Shown in pieces: positions 23,686-36,300 of a stretch of DNA of 64,000 bases. How positions within the stretch are numbered: position 1 is the stretch's first letter; every line of letters starts with the position of its first letter. This DNA comes from Seriola aureovittata (Eukaryota; Chordata; Actinopteri; Carangiformes; Carangidae). The DNA lies in assembly GCF_021018895.1 (NCBI RefSeq), contig NC_079377.1, positions 11,600,501-11,664,500 of the forward strand, in the 5' to 3' direction. The translations under genes and the position numbers were made by a program. Under the pieces are notes generated by a model. That model was not told the origin of the DNA. It ran no database searches and saw only the letters and a list, made by a program, of their open reading frames with translations.

Positions 23686-24605
23686 TAAGCTGCATGAAAA
23701 TTTCACATTAGGAAAAACACAAATTCAAATTTGTACTGATTGAAACTAAGCAAGTGACTGTAATTTAACGATTCAAGCTCATGTTTTTTAATGCTTATAA
23801 TGAATTGGAAGTATCATAATTAATGTAATGAAAATTTAAGTTTTTGTCATTCATCTGACTCTTTACAAACACCACTATTTTCCAATGTTAGTTGGACTCT
23901 TGTAAATGACTTTAAACAAGAGGACCATCAATCTAATATAATCATCTGAAACGCCGTTAGCAACACAGTCTTCTTTTTATTTTAAACTGAACAAAAAAGT
24001 GCGGCACAGTACTGTGTTCAGTACACTGTCAGGCTTTTTGGAGCCTTCAAGACAGCATGAAAACACTGAGGCTCTTGTTCGTTGATGCAAAGCAGGCTGC
24101 CACTGAGGACAAACATGATAAAACTTGTTAGAGTGGATCAAACCGAGATCTTCCTGCAGCACAGATAGATAGACAGCAGATTCAGTTCTGCATTTCTAAT
24201 AACTCCCAGCTGTTTGTGCCGGAAAAGCACTGCAGTAGCGTTTTGCACCTTGTTCATTGCTGAACAATCTCCTGTCCATTTGGGTGATGAAATGGAATGA
24301 CGGACGAGCAGCGCAATGCACTGCTGAGCACTTCGGGTCCTGCTTGGATGTACCATAAACATTATAGTATATGTGTTTCATTATAGTAAAACTTGTGCTT
24401 GTCCTGTATCCAGAAAACTCCCATGTTCTCTGGTTATGCCCCTAGCAACCCACACACGATCCAGACCCTCAACACTTGGAAGGAGGCTGCGCTGATTACA
24501 ATAATTTTCCTTTTGGACTGTCAGAGATGGGCTGTCTGCTTCACTATTTCATACTCTCCTTATCTGCTTCTCTTTCCATGGTAATTGAGGATGGCTGTAG
24601 GCCAG

Positions 24606-24831
24606 TAAAAGTCCGGAGTGAGTGAGGGGGTGGGGGGGTGGAGAGGAAGAAGGACAGAAACAGAGGAGACAGAGAGAGCTGCTGGAAAGGGCAGGCTTTC
24701 ATTCAGCAGAGAAACATGTGCACTTCTCCCCATATTCAGTTTCTGTAAACCTGGGGCTGTGAACAGTATTGATCACTGGCTCTCAATGAGAGGATTAACA
24801 GGAATTCACACAAGGGCTTGGACGCTTACCG
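24606..24831 (+). promoter_or_regulatory. Candidate non-coding first exon / promoter of col21a1
   Basis: The segment is purine- and G-rich (GAGTGAGTGAGGGGGTGGGG, then GA-rich) and is followed by ordinary sequence that ends in a fair donor, TTACCG|GTAACT at 24832. Its composition differs from the AT-rich surroundings. No TATA box is evident. This is only a candidate: the sequence shows composition and a donor, not transcription. Confidence 0.2.
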
Positions 24832-25570
24832 GTAACTTTTTGCTTACTTTGGGTGATTTTTGCGAGGCAACATGCTGTATTTCTGAAATTTAGAGATGCT
24901 GTTTTGCGTTTTGCAGGTTTTGTTCATGCATATAGATGCAACAATCATATTTCTTCAACTAGCAGACAGCTAACTCATGTGTAACATTCCAGGAGGCTGT
25001 TTTTGATTGTTAAAGTCAACCTGTTGGGGCTGATTTTCGTGGATTTAATTTATTTTCAGTGTGTCTTGTGTTTTGATGTGCAGATTAGTAGCAGTTTAGC
25101 ACTGTGTCAACATTTTCTTCAGTGTCCTTACCTTGTGTGCTGCAGCAGTTGCATATTGAAGACATTAAGCTCAGTTATCAGTCCCTTGTTTGTGCTACTG
25201 TCATGCAAAGAATGAATGGAATCATCTCAAGAATTTTCCTGGCCATTTCACATGTCGTAAATGGATATTTCTTACATATTTCCTGCACGTTGGATAGCGC
25301 ACCACAACTTTGCATGCATTGTGCTCATGCAGTTTTTGAAGATGTGAAAATTGCATGCATATGAAGAACAATAATCTTTGTGACTAGAGAAGAAAATATG
25401 AGGCATCTGAAAGTGGACATGTTGGCTAAAAAGCAATAATACCCCTGTGATTTAACATTTTACAAGACATTATTTAACTGTGTGGATTAGTTGAACAGAT
25501 TGCTATGGAAGGGCTTGGCTTTCCCTTGTTGCTTGAAGAATTTGGCAGCAATAAATCCCCCCGATCTTGG

Positions 25571-25599
25571 CAACTGCTGTTCACGCTGAACAGCAGTTG
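25571..25599. repeat. Perfect 12-bp inverted repeat (hairpin)
   Basis: CAACTGCTGTTC (25571-25582), loop ACGCT, then GAACAGCAGTTG (25588-25599). The flanks do not continue the pairing, so it is too short for a typical microRNA precursor. Confidence 0.85.
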
Positions 25600-27254
25600 T
25601 TGTTTCTGGAATGGAACAACTTCCTTTTGCCAAATTCACAACAGATAACTATAGCTTTAGCGGTTCACGTGGAGTTAATGACTGCTGTTGCATTACATAA
25701 ACTACAGGTACAAAACAAATAGAAAAGTCTGTTGCATTTTTTTTCCTTCTGGGCTCAATAATTCAAGCACAAAATCTGTGGTCTGACACCGTGATTAAAA
25801 TCTGTTTGATGACTCAGTGTCGCCCACCCTGAACAAGTGAAATCTTATCTGGTGAAATGTGAGATTTCATTTGTTCAGCAGCTTCTTCAACAGCACATCC
25901 AGCTGGAACTAAACTATCACGAAACTCAAAGTCTCAAACGTTTAATCTTATTAACTCTGCAGAGTATTGCGACAAACAACAGGCTCAACCCCAGAATTAC
26001 TGTCATGTTGTAGATATTTCCACAATAAGTTTGCACAGTTAAATATTCTACATACCAACCAAGTGTGCAAGTGTCTGTGCTGGTGCAATAAAATCACAGA
26101 TCACTGGGGTCTGGTACTAACCTACAACACGAGTGCACCTGTTAATTCTACTACATTATGCATGCATTCCAACTCTGAGCATTATATCACGGCACGTGTA
26201 ATGTTGCGAGTTTATTCCTGGATGGAGGCTGCTTCCCTTCATCACGACTACATGTGTTTGGTCACTGTCCACAGCCGGAATTTCACTGTCTGATGGTGTA
26301 AATGAATTCCATGTGGCCCGAGCAGAGGTGTAGAAATACTCAGTTTGGGGAAAGTCAGTTGAGGGGAAAGTCATTCTGGCTGGACGCTGCCAATGAGGGG
26401 GTTTTCCAGCAGCCTCCTCCAGCTCTCTAGTGGGGAAAAATTCTGAAGGAAAACGGCTTCCAGCTTAACGCCTCCTTCGACTGTGTTACTTCAACGCCGA
26501 GTTTACACGGTGGAAAAATGCAGTCACGTTAAAGAGTGTGACCCCCTCTTTGGCTGCATAGAAATAAAAGCATTCGGGAGGCCAGAGGTTACATCCTGGC
26601 CAGTGTTTTGTTGACCTTCACATGCTGCAATCAGAAACAGCTATGAATAAGGTGTATGGTCAGTTCCTTCCTATCAAATTCCTTCCACAAGTCTTGTTTC
26701 GTATACTGTATGCAGCATATCTGGTCTTCATTTGCAACTGCTTCCTTTTAGGATGTCAGCAGTTTCTTTCTTACATGTGCTGGAAAATACTGTAAAAGAT
26801 AATTGAAGAGAGCAGCAACAGAAACAACATGCGATCAGATGTCTGCTGTCTGCTGACGTGCAACTCTCTAGCTGCAAATGCAAATAAGACTCAATCTTTT
26901 CATTGCCTTCCCTGGTTCTTGATGTCCCTCTTCATCTCTGACTCCATGAGCATGACCACAACCATCATTATACTCCACCGTAATGCTACATGTTGTTTTG
27001 CAGAACAAGGAATGATGTTAGTGTTCAGCTGTTACTGAGATAAACTTGCGAAATGCAGTAATTAGCATGTTTGTAACATGCTATTGTTTTGTACATGACA
27101 TTAATTGATGTTAAAGTACAAACTCTGCATTTTGTCACATGCATTGATGCGTTCAAATCCGAGTGGGATTTGTTTGCCATTTCTGAGTTAGTGGCAATTT
27201 TAAAATTTCGAACAGACTGGAAAAGAACAGATTTGGTAAATGACCCTCCTGCGT

Positions 27255-27490
27255 TTGTGTGAACAAGACTTGATAGCGGCTCTGTGGGGCTGCTTTGAGT
27301 GAAATGCTAACATGCTGGCAATGCTCATTATGAGCGTTTTTTTTTTTTACCTCGATCGCCCTCATAGCTTGGCTTATTAGCATGCTAACATTTGTGTTTA
27401 AATCATGCAGTCCCTGGACAAATTTCAATTTTGACCTCATGATGGCGCTAGATGAAAAGTCAGAGTACCACCAAAGTCCACCAAGGCACA
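27255..27490 (-). repeat. Dispersed fish repeat, copy 3 (inverted)
   Basis: Read on the - strand it gives ACTTTGGTGG, GACTTTTCATCTAGCGCCAT, CATGAGGTC, GTTAGCATGCTAATAAGCC, AATGAGCATTG, CATGTTAGCATTTCACTC and CCCCACAGAGCCGCTA. That is the same order of units as the copy at 4082-4490. Confidence 0.65.
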
Positions 27491-29097
27491 ACATGGATAT
27501 CTTCACCAACTTCCGCAGCAATATATTATAAAACAGTGTTGAGATATATATCAGAGTTGGATAAACAAGGCCTGTGGTGTTGTCAGTGGAGTGAGGAAGT
27601 GGCATTCTGTCTCATAGCGACAGCCAATGGTGGTTTCCTTTAACTGCAATCAAGGTGTTTCAGCAGCTACATTTTGAAAAAGCAAATGATTTCTTTTCTT
27701 TTTTTTTTTTACTGATCGAGCACCAGATCAGGAAAGTACCCACATGCCTTATTTTTAAGTGCCTTGACTAATTACCTGTTCTGTCATTGAACTTGTAGTC
27801 AGGATAGATCAGATGTTCTGATATGATATTGCCATATCAGCTCCTGTGTTTGGAAATCTTTGTTTTGAATCTCTTCAGTGTAGGTGAGGCGTTTCAACAG
27901 TCAACCATACAGCACAGATGTTGTTACGCAGGTGTAGAGTGGGGAGCCTCAGGGCTGAGTACAACGAAATCATTATGGATTGAGTCAATTAGTCAGGTAA
28001 AAAAAAACATAATGGTTCTAGGGCAAAACATGAGCACAAGCATTGCTGTTTCAGCAGAACTGTCTCTGTTGATGAATTGGGTGCAAAAATGGCAGCAAAC
28101 CAAAAGGGATTAATCACATGTACAAACTGTTTAGCAGCTAACATCTTCCCTAAATATCAGTTTCCAATATGTTCAGACAAGCTAGTGTTTTGAAACATTT
28201 CACTAGGGTGTAAAATAATCTTACTCCAAGAATGACACACCTGGTGACATAACAACTGGAAGTGCTTCAGCAGCATGTGCCAGTAAACTGGTTAAAATTA
28301 CTTCATGTGCTGATGAGAAGGAAGGTATTACAATTGGTTTTATCCATGTGGGAGGAAAAGTGTAGGAGTGAAGCTTTTCTGGGCAGGCGTATTGCTTCTG
28401 GGCCAAGGGTGGGCAGGGAGTGACAAATGGCAGCAGATTTGAGGAAACAGCTGATAATCCCACAGGAAACAGTGAGCACTGTTTTAAGGGTAGTTGTGGT
28501 CAGAGGTTCAGTGACTTGTTTATTTAGTAAAGCTGACAGTGCCATGTGAGGATGTGCTAGATGAGGCTTGAAAGGAAAATGCTTAGGTGTACTGAGGCCA
28601 GATTGGAAAGATAGAGTGCGCCGCATGGAGGATGGATGCATGAGTTTTGAGTATAATTTAGTGGTTAGAAAGTGAATTAGGGATTTGTGTATGGCAGTGT
28701 CTGTGGAAGCAGTTGGAGGGAGGAAGTGAATATAGGGAAAAGCAAACATGGGCTAATGGGATTTGCACTTGAGAGCCGCAGTGACATGTAACCATATTCA
28801 GGTTAGGTGGCCACTGAGTAGTACTGTCTCTTTAATGGTCCTCAAATTGCATGGTGTCCTGTATGGTTTCCTCTTGTGGTTTAGTACAATAAGGAAAACA
28901 GTATGAATCATGTATTGGTGTATCATGTGATTACACATTAAGGGTGCCTGATGCCTACATTGGAAAAGTGTCAAAACCAAAGGTCCCCACAAATAAATAG
29001 CATTTAACTTAGAATTCAAAGTTGTTTTTATACATAAAGTTAATCAAAGAACTATGTGTAATGTCACGTAATGTCAATGATGATCCAACCCTGCAGG

Positions 29098-29165
29098 TCG
29101 CCTCAGCTCTACAGAGCTTTTTACCGTCTTTCACCTCATTGTTTTGGCTGCAGATAGACAAAGTT
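29098..29165 (+). repeat. Dispersed repeat (CTCTACAGAGC family)
   Basis: CTCAGCTCTACAGAGC..TTTTTACCGTCTTTCACCTC..TTGTTTTG is closely similar to 2571-2640 in the dst intron (CTCAACTCTACAGAGC..TTAGCGTCTTTTAGCCC..TTGCTTTG). These are two diverged copies of one element. Confidence 0.5.
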
Positions 29166-29339
29166 AGTGATTATCTGTTGAACATGGTGTGACCTAAGAG
29201 CCAAATATTCGTCTCAGGCATGGGTACAGAGCAAAAACAGTTCTGAGAAGAGCGTGAATATTGGAATAACATTTACTAAGTGGACAGTAATATGACTCCA
29301 AATGAGTAGCTACATGTACTCATTACTGTAAGCTAGTAT

Positions 29340-29500
29340 ATTGTACTCCTAATCAGAACACAAGCACTCATTTGGATAACAGTTTAGTCGGCTGGATGTT
29401 AAAATAACTAAACAAACTGTTTGCTAACACGTTCGCCGTATTAACTTTGCGAGGCGATAATGTGTCAGTGTCGTTGCACTGCCCCCAAGTGGCCAAAAAA
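29340..29500 (-). repeat. Dispersed repeat with GCCCCCAAGTGGCC end
   Basis: This is the inverted relative of 17872-17990. The + strand ends TGCACTGCCCCCAAGTGGCC and an A-run. The inner part has GCTAACACG, ATTAACTTTGCGAGGCGATA and ATGTGTCAGTG. I recall this tail from many percomorph sequences. Confidence 0.5.
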
Positions 29501-30255
29501 ACAAACAAATCAAATAATACAGTTTTAAGAAAGTATATGTATATTTTATACCTGTAAGTACTTAAACAATTTTGTTCTTTCTTAGATTTATTGTTTTGTA
29601 TCTTTCTCCATTATTTTGACATTTAGCCGCCATTTCCCAGGACACCAGGACATGAACTGCTGAGTCATAAAACCTAAGCCAAAAGTAATTAGTAACACTA
29701 AAAATTCGTATAGAACATGTACGAGAATGAGTCATAACAATGCTTCCTGTGTGGATGTGTGCACGGATTCCTGCTGTCATGCTTGAGTCATGCATATTCT
29801 TACAAAGCTTAGTGAAATCACCTTCATCTAACACTCAGTTGGAGTTGACTGCATCATCCAGAGAGACAACATGAGCTCAATGCACAAAAGCTGCTAATTT
29901 GCATGTGTATACAACGCTTGAATCATTTATTGTTTGATTTAATTCATATAATGCATCTCACAGAACCTTTTTTTTTTATCACTTATATGTGAAATTGCAG
30001 GTAGTGGGGTAGTTTTGTGTGATAGGGTTTTGAGCTTTAAGTCTATGGTGAGGTTAGGAGCCAAAACAAATGGCAATCAAACATCTCAGTAATGGAAAAA
30101 CACTAGTCTGGGACATTAACTTCTGTCAATGCAAAAATAACTCAGAGACCATGTGTCACAATGCTTGCATTGTCCTTTTTCTTTTTCCCTGCAATACAAA
30201 GCATGTTTTTCCCTTTCCCCTTAGGTGCACAATTGGAACTTGGTACTGCTGCATA

Positions 30256-30352
30256 ATGGGTTACAAAGCGACATCCATGCATTGTGTCTTAAGATGCCTG
30301 TGCTTCATGCTTCTCCATTTGTTTAGTGCAGCTCAAGATGAAGACATAAGAA
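30256..30352 (+). CDS. col21a1: col21a1 first coding exon: signal peptide
   Basis: ATG at 30256 opens [14 protein letters not shown] followed by the hydrophobic [12 protein letters not shown] and DEDIRS. The human protein has EDGEVRS at the same place. The exon begins at acceptor 30221-30224 with a 31-base 5' UTR stretch and ends in phase 1 before gtaaga. Upstream non-coding exon(s) must exist. Confidence 0.88.
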
Positions 30353-33300
30353 GTAAGAGTGCTTCTGTCTTCATTTTCTCACACTTTGTTATGCTTGTTG
30401 TCCATACATTAAAAACTGTCAAATGCATACAAATGGCAAAGGTGATTTCATGTACCGTAAATGCATTTTATTTTAATGTATTCCGTCAAACTAGATGTGA
30501 TTTACTGAAACCATTATTAGACACTGCTAATTGTTTATTTCCTGTCTGCTTCAGGTTGTAGGACCGCACCTTGTGATTTGGTCTTTATTCTAGATGGCTC
30601 ATGGAGTGTTGAAGACGTCAATTTTGAATTAGTGAAGCGATGGCTTGTCAATATAACGACAAGCTTCAACATCGGACAGAAGTTTACCCAGGTTGGAGTC
30701 GTCCAGTACAGCGATGACCCTGTTTTAGAAATACCTCTGGGGAAGTACTCCTCTAACAAAGACCTCATCAAAGCGATGGAGTCCATTGAGTACATGGGGG
30801 GAAACACAAGGACAGGCACAGCCATTAAGTTTGCTACAGAAAAACTGTTTGGCCTCTCTGAGCGTGGCCCACAAGGCATTTCCAGAATTGCTGTTGTCCT
30901 CACAGATGGGAAGTCTCAAGATGAGGTTTTGAAAGCAGCAGAGGCAGCAAGGAAAAAAGGAGTAATTCTGTTTGCAATTGGTGTTGGGTCAGAGACAGAA
31001 GAGGCCGAGTTGAGGGACATTGCGAACAGGCCATTTTCAACTTACGTCTTCTCTGTCGAGGACTACAAAGCTATTTCCAAGATCATACAGGTCATACGAC
31101 AGAAACTGTGCGAAGGTAAGTAACTGATGGTCAGTGTCTGCAGCTGAAAGTGTTTTTCAGCTCAGGTATCAAATATCACTTTCATGACAGTATCAGTGGC
31201 ATCTATTCAGCTCAGACGACTCCATTTGTCATTCTGCCTCCCATCCTTCTTTCCATTATGTGTTTTACTCCTTTTGTCACTATGTTTGTCTGTTTCCCTG
31301 TTTTCTCTTGCAGAGACTGTTTGCCCGGCAAGAATTTCTGTCGATTCCCGTGATGAGAAGGGTTTTGATATTCTGTTACATTTAAACTTGGCCAAAAAAG
31401 CAAGGAAGACACAAGGGGCGTATTACGGCTCGAGGGCCTACGAAGTGACGTCTCGTGATGACTTGAGTGCAACTACACGGTAACCATCTTGCTTTCATAT
31501 TTCCTTCATCATCGTCGTCAGTGTATGCAAAGTTGATTTCCTTTTTTTAAATGAAATTTTTTTGTATTTGTTCATTCAGCACTCTGTTCCCGGATGGCCT
31601 GCCTCCATCGTACGTTTTCGTGGCCACACTGAGGTATAAAGGATCTGTAGCGATTGAAGAGTGGGACCTGTGGAGAGTACAGACGCGTGATGGGAAACCG
31701 CAGATGGCGGTGACTCTAAATGGGATGGACAACACCGTCATGTTCACCACAACCAGTGAAGCGCCGAGTGGAACGCAAACGGTTACATTCTCACAGCAGA
31801 CAGCCAGGGTAACATGGCCCCGTGCACTTTCACTTTTAAAATACTTTTGCACACGAAGACAGTTTACGCATCGCAGGTGTGACTACACAGACTGTGTGCG
31901 AAAACATATGTACAATGTGGCTTTGTCAACAACAAAATCACCCTGATGACGTCATCAGGATTTTCTCTGCTTGGGCTCGGGAAAGTCTGTGTTACAAATT
32001 GCGAGTCAAATCAGAAGACACTACCAAGATGCATTATGGGAAATGTAGGATCCAACATTTCTGAAGCTTAACTCCTACTAGAAAATAAAAGTTATTAATA
32101 TCCTCGCCTTCTACTGCTTGGATTTTGACAATCCTTATTTGAACGTGTCTCTTGTGAGTCAATATTTAATTGCTGGGATACATCTTTAACAGTCTGATCG
32201 ATTCTCAGCATGAATGCTCGTAACTTGTCCAAGTGAAAACACACTCATACTATATGACACAGGTAATTAATGTGAAGTACATTTCTGCAGTCAAGCTGCC
32301 CTCATTGGGGTAAAACAGTTGCCTGTTCTATTAATTATTTTATACAACCCTGGCAGAAACAGTTTAAAATCAGCGCACCTCCAAGGTTTAGGCATTTTCT
32401 TTCAGCCACACATAACGCTTGTTATGTAACCAGTACACCCTAATCGTACACACCCTTTTCCTTTCAATGTTTTCTGTTTTATTGTTTATTTTTTTCGGAA
32501 CATTTCCAGGGTGTACCATTGTAATAATGACTACCATTTCCTATTGTTTCCCAATGACTACATAAGCTGTTTGACGAGAAATGGCACCAGCTGCGGCTGC
32601 TGGTCACGGAGGAGGATGTTACTCTTTATGTCGATGACCTGGAAATAGAAACCCTATCCTTGGACCCCCCTGTTGGCATTTTCATCAATGGAAAAACCCA
32701 AATTGGAAAATATGTGAAAAAGGAAACAACAGTGCCAGTAAGTTTATCAGTATAATCATAAACTGCATGTTGTTTGGTCCCCAGAGAAGTAACCCAGCAG
32801 TGCGTCAACTTGACTATAGAAGGAGGTTTAATGAGTAGCTGATATATGATTTAAAAAGCATCACACAGCACTGCAAGGTTTATTGCTGCCTCCTCAGAGA
32901 CATGCTAAACTCCGTGGATAATAAATCCTTGGCAAAAAAAGAGCCCTTTTTTTCCACAAGGGCTTATTAATCTTTGTTTTATTTGTCTCATTTGGCATAA
33001 TTTGCGCCAAAAATGCTGTATTTGTAATAAATCATTATTGTGCTGTGGTGCAATTTGCTCTGCAGAAGGCTGTATAGTGTGAACTTCAAACATTGAAATA
33101 AATACATCCCTGCAAACATAATATAACAGTTATGTGATGGTACAGTTATGTTAAAGTTCTGCACAATACATCCTTTTAATTCTAATTGTCAGCGTGATAT
33201 ATTATGAAACAATGAAACAATAGCACAAATTGACCCTTTAAAACACCTCAGACACATGTGCAAGCAATTAGGGAGCTTTGGCATCGTTGCATTTGTGGCA

Positions 33301-36300
33301 TTGATGACGGTGAATGAAATACATGTAAAAATAAATTAAAATCAAAGAATGAAAGCCTTGGTTTATCTAGCGGCGGAGAGGGTCTGTGCAGAAAATCCTT
33401 TGTTTGAAAAGAAGGAAATAAAGAATATAATTCATTCATGACTGTTACATCTCCTGTGTCAGCCAGTATGTTGACACACCATTATGGCTGTGAGTATCAA
33501 CATGAACACAGTTTGGCAGTGAATGTTATTGTGTGTACTGACCCGCAAAGTGAATGTACTTATGTAAGACAAACACATTTGTAATTGGAAACAGATTTTT
33601 TTGTAACTGGACCCTTAAAAATACACTGTGATTACCACAAGGCAATTTTAAACAACACTAGATTAGTGTGAACCATCAGACCAAACCATACATTGTTATC
33701 ATGTTTAAAACAAGTAACAAGACACAAACTATATCCTTTTAGAATGACAATCATGCAGTCGCCCTAATGTTTTCATGCGGCTGGAAATAATAAAAATCAT
33801 ATGTGATAGTCATCTCTTCTGCTCACGTGGTAACCGAAGTGAAACGCTCGATGTGCTGGCACCATTTTACCACCAACATCAAAAACTACCAAATATTGGA
33901 TGATTGTGCAGAACACGTCCAACCACTGAGGGAGGTCTGGCAACATGTAGCTGCTAAATGCCCAGTGAGGGCACTTACAATAGCAATTTCAATTCATTAG
34001 TGGCGAAACACTGATAAAACTCAACTAAATGTTGCAAAATTACCCCATATTACAATTTGTTTGTTTTGTTAGCTTGTTTCGAGTCTCCACTGGGGGTTGT
34101 ATGTTTCACGATATGTTCTTATTCTTCTTCTTCTTCTTCTTCTTTTTTTAAATTTTCTTTAGTTTGAAATTCAGAAACTCCGTATCTACTGTGACCCCGA
34201 GCAGAATAACCGAGAGACTGCATGTGAAATACCTGGAGTTGTAAGTACAAATGTCTGCTAGGCTCTTTTTTTTTTCTTTTCAGTCCAAAAGCAACAAAGA
34301 TGACTTATTCTCACCTACTTCACACCTTATCCAGCTACATCTGTTTCTGCTCTGAAACGCACTGCACTGGTGCAGCCAGTCCTTTCATCATCAGTTCCCT
34401 CCACACCTCATACTGCAGGGCATGAAATGAAGCTTTCTTGCTTTATATTTCACCAGTACAGTGTGCTGTATCATTGTGTGCTGAAGGTGTAAACTCAGCA
34501 TATTCATTTTTAAGCCACATCTGTTTATGCATAAAATAATTTGTTGAGGAGGGAGGACCGCATTGGCTAAGCTTCAAACACACTTCACTCAGTGTTTTTT
34601 TCTCTGTCTGCTGGCGATAAATGTGTTTGTGAAGCAGTGGCCCATTGTTGTGTTGGCCTGGAAATTGCTCTAACCACAAATCCGGTGCCAAATTACTGTT
34701 TTTAATGTGAAGCCGTTGGATAAAAATATCAAAAGAGACAAGATGAGAAGCCTAAAATGACAAAAGCTTGCCAAGCACCGCTGCTTCTCTCCTCTCTTTG
34801 TGTGCTTTTCAATGGTTTATTTGTAATGGAATCTCCAAGTTCACTTATCAATTTCCGTTTGAATGGAGGCTCCAACTTCTGGCAAAGACTCACAACATTT
34901 GAAAAAGATTCATTGCTCATATTCAAATACAAGTGAATGAAGCAGATTATATATATGAGTATAAAAATGTCCTGTTTTTCTCGTTACAACTCTTAAAAAT
35001 GTGTGATTTGCCGTTTACTTCTGTTTTTCTATCATTTTAAGTTGGATATCTCTGAGTTTTGAAATACTGGTTTGATAAAACGAGACATTTTGAGGCATGA
35101 AATCAGGTTTTAGAAAATTGTAATGAGCTTTTTTAATCGATTAATCAAGAAAATAATTAATCAGTAATGAAAATAATGAAAATTGTACACAATGCCCAGT
35201 TATGCTTGTTCATTACAGTGCTCCAACAGTCCTGATTACACTGAACCCACCCAAGAACCATGTGTTTGTCCTCCCGGACCCCCTGGACTTCCAGGAATGA
35301 AGGTCGGCTGATCTCTTTCCTCTCCTTATTTGTCTTGTGTCATGTTGTTCTTTCATATATCGAATAAGAAAATATTGCCACACTGAAACCCACATCACAC
35401 AACACTTGGATATTAGACAGTAGATCTTGTTCCTGCTTCAGCACACCCCGGTGTTCAGACAACTGGTTAAATATTTACTTTAGACAGTGGTGGTCTGTCG
35501 AGATTGAACAAGAGAAAAATTGCTTAATCTTTAACAGTGTCGGTTTGTGTGTAAACTCGGGAATGACAAAGAGACCAAATGGCTTCTGTTCTGGGACACA
35601 GAGCACACACTCTCTCTTTCTTACAGCTTAGCTATGAGGAAAACTGCGCAGAATTCCCCAGCGATGTCTAAATCCTGCTCCCTGTGTCAGATAATTATGT
35701 GATGAGCACATGAGGTTGCACTTTACCGATAGGTCAAATCCAACTGTCATTACAGCCTGTAAACGCAGACTTCCTTCATGCCAGAAACAGCGCTGTGTGG
35801 GAGGTTTCAGAACTTTCATCTCTTAAATAAACAATTACCTGCTGAAAATGTACAGTTTTACCAATTGTGCATGCACCAAATAGCCTCTTTTCTCCACTTA
35901 GGCAAATTGAGGCTTTCCATTGCGAGTGACTCACAATTAGTCTTGTAAGATCTTGTTGTACTGTACTGCTCGCTGGAAACAAACCAGACCACTGCTCAAG
36001 ATAAACACCGGCTAGAATGGAAAATTACCAAACTAAGGAATAAACCCTGCATCTCCGTCTTTATTGATCACAGGGCATCAACCAAATAATAGCAGCCCCG
36101 GTCATAAAAGCCTTTACACAAGGACCTCAGAGAGATATAACCTTAGCAACAAAACTCTTTGTTAATAAGTAAATAAAACCTACATGGTTTCAGGCGTGTT
36201 TGTGTTTATAAGGTCAATGCTATGCTTTTACTACATTTACTAATAGATCAAAAATGCTGGGGCCATTGCTGGCTCGCAGATGTTCCTTATAACCCCACAG

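Larger units (their letters stand above)
19761..30224. other. Long gene-free interval between the two collagen genes
   Basis: I find no convincing coding exon on either strand. The open frames here have poor composition and no splice context. The interval holds dispersed repeats (20575-20650, 23580-23685, 27255-27490, 29098-29165, 29340-29500), poly-A/T runs, a perfect 12-bp hairpin at 25571-25599 and a purine-rich segment at 24606-24831 that could be a first exon. Because the first coding exon of col21a1 opens with an acceptor, part of this interval must be col21a1 promoter, 5' UTR and first intron. Confidence 0.6.

Noticed and set aside
25571..25599. A possible microRNA precursor at the 12-bp hairpin
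   Set aside because: The stem is only 12 bp and the flanks do not pair, well short of a typical precursor stem.
27153..27605. A 150-codon open frame on the - strand
   Set aside because: It runs straight through the inverted dispersed repeat at 27255-27490, so it is not a gene.
28303..28749. A 148-codon open frame on the - strand
   Set aside because: It has no splice context, no recognisable domain, and Ser/Thr/Leu/His-rich composition. It lies in repeat-like intergenic DNA and is more likely chance or a transposon relic.
30535..30903. A 122-codon - strand frame opposite the col21a1 vWA exon
   Set aside because: It is a shadow of the coding strand. The vWA reading on the + strand is unambiguous.
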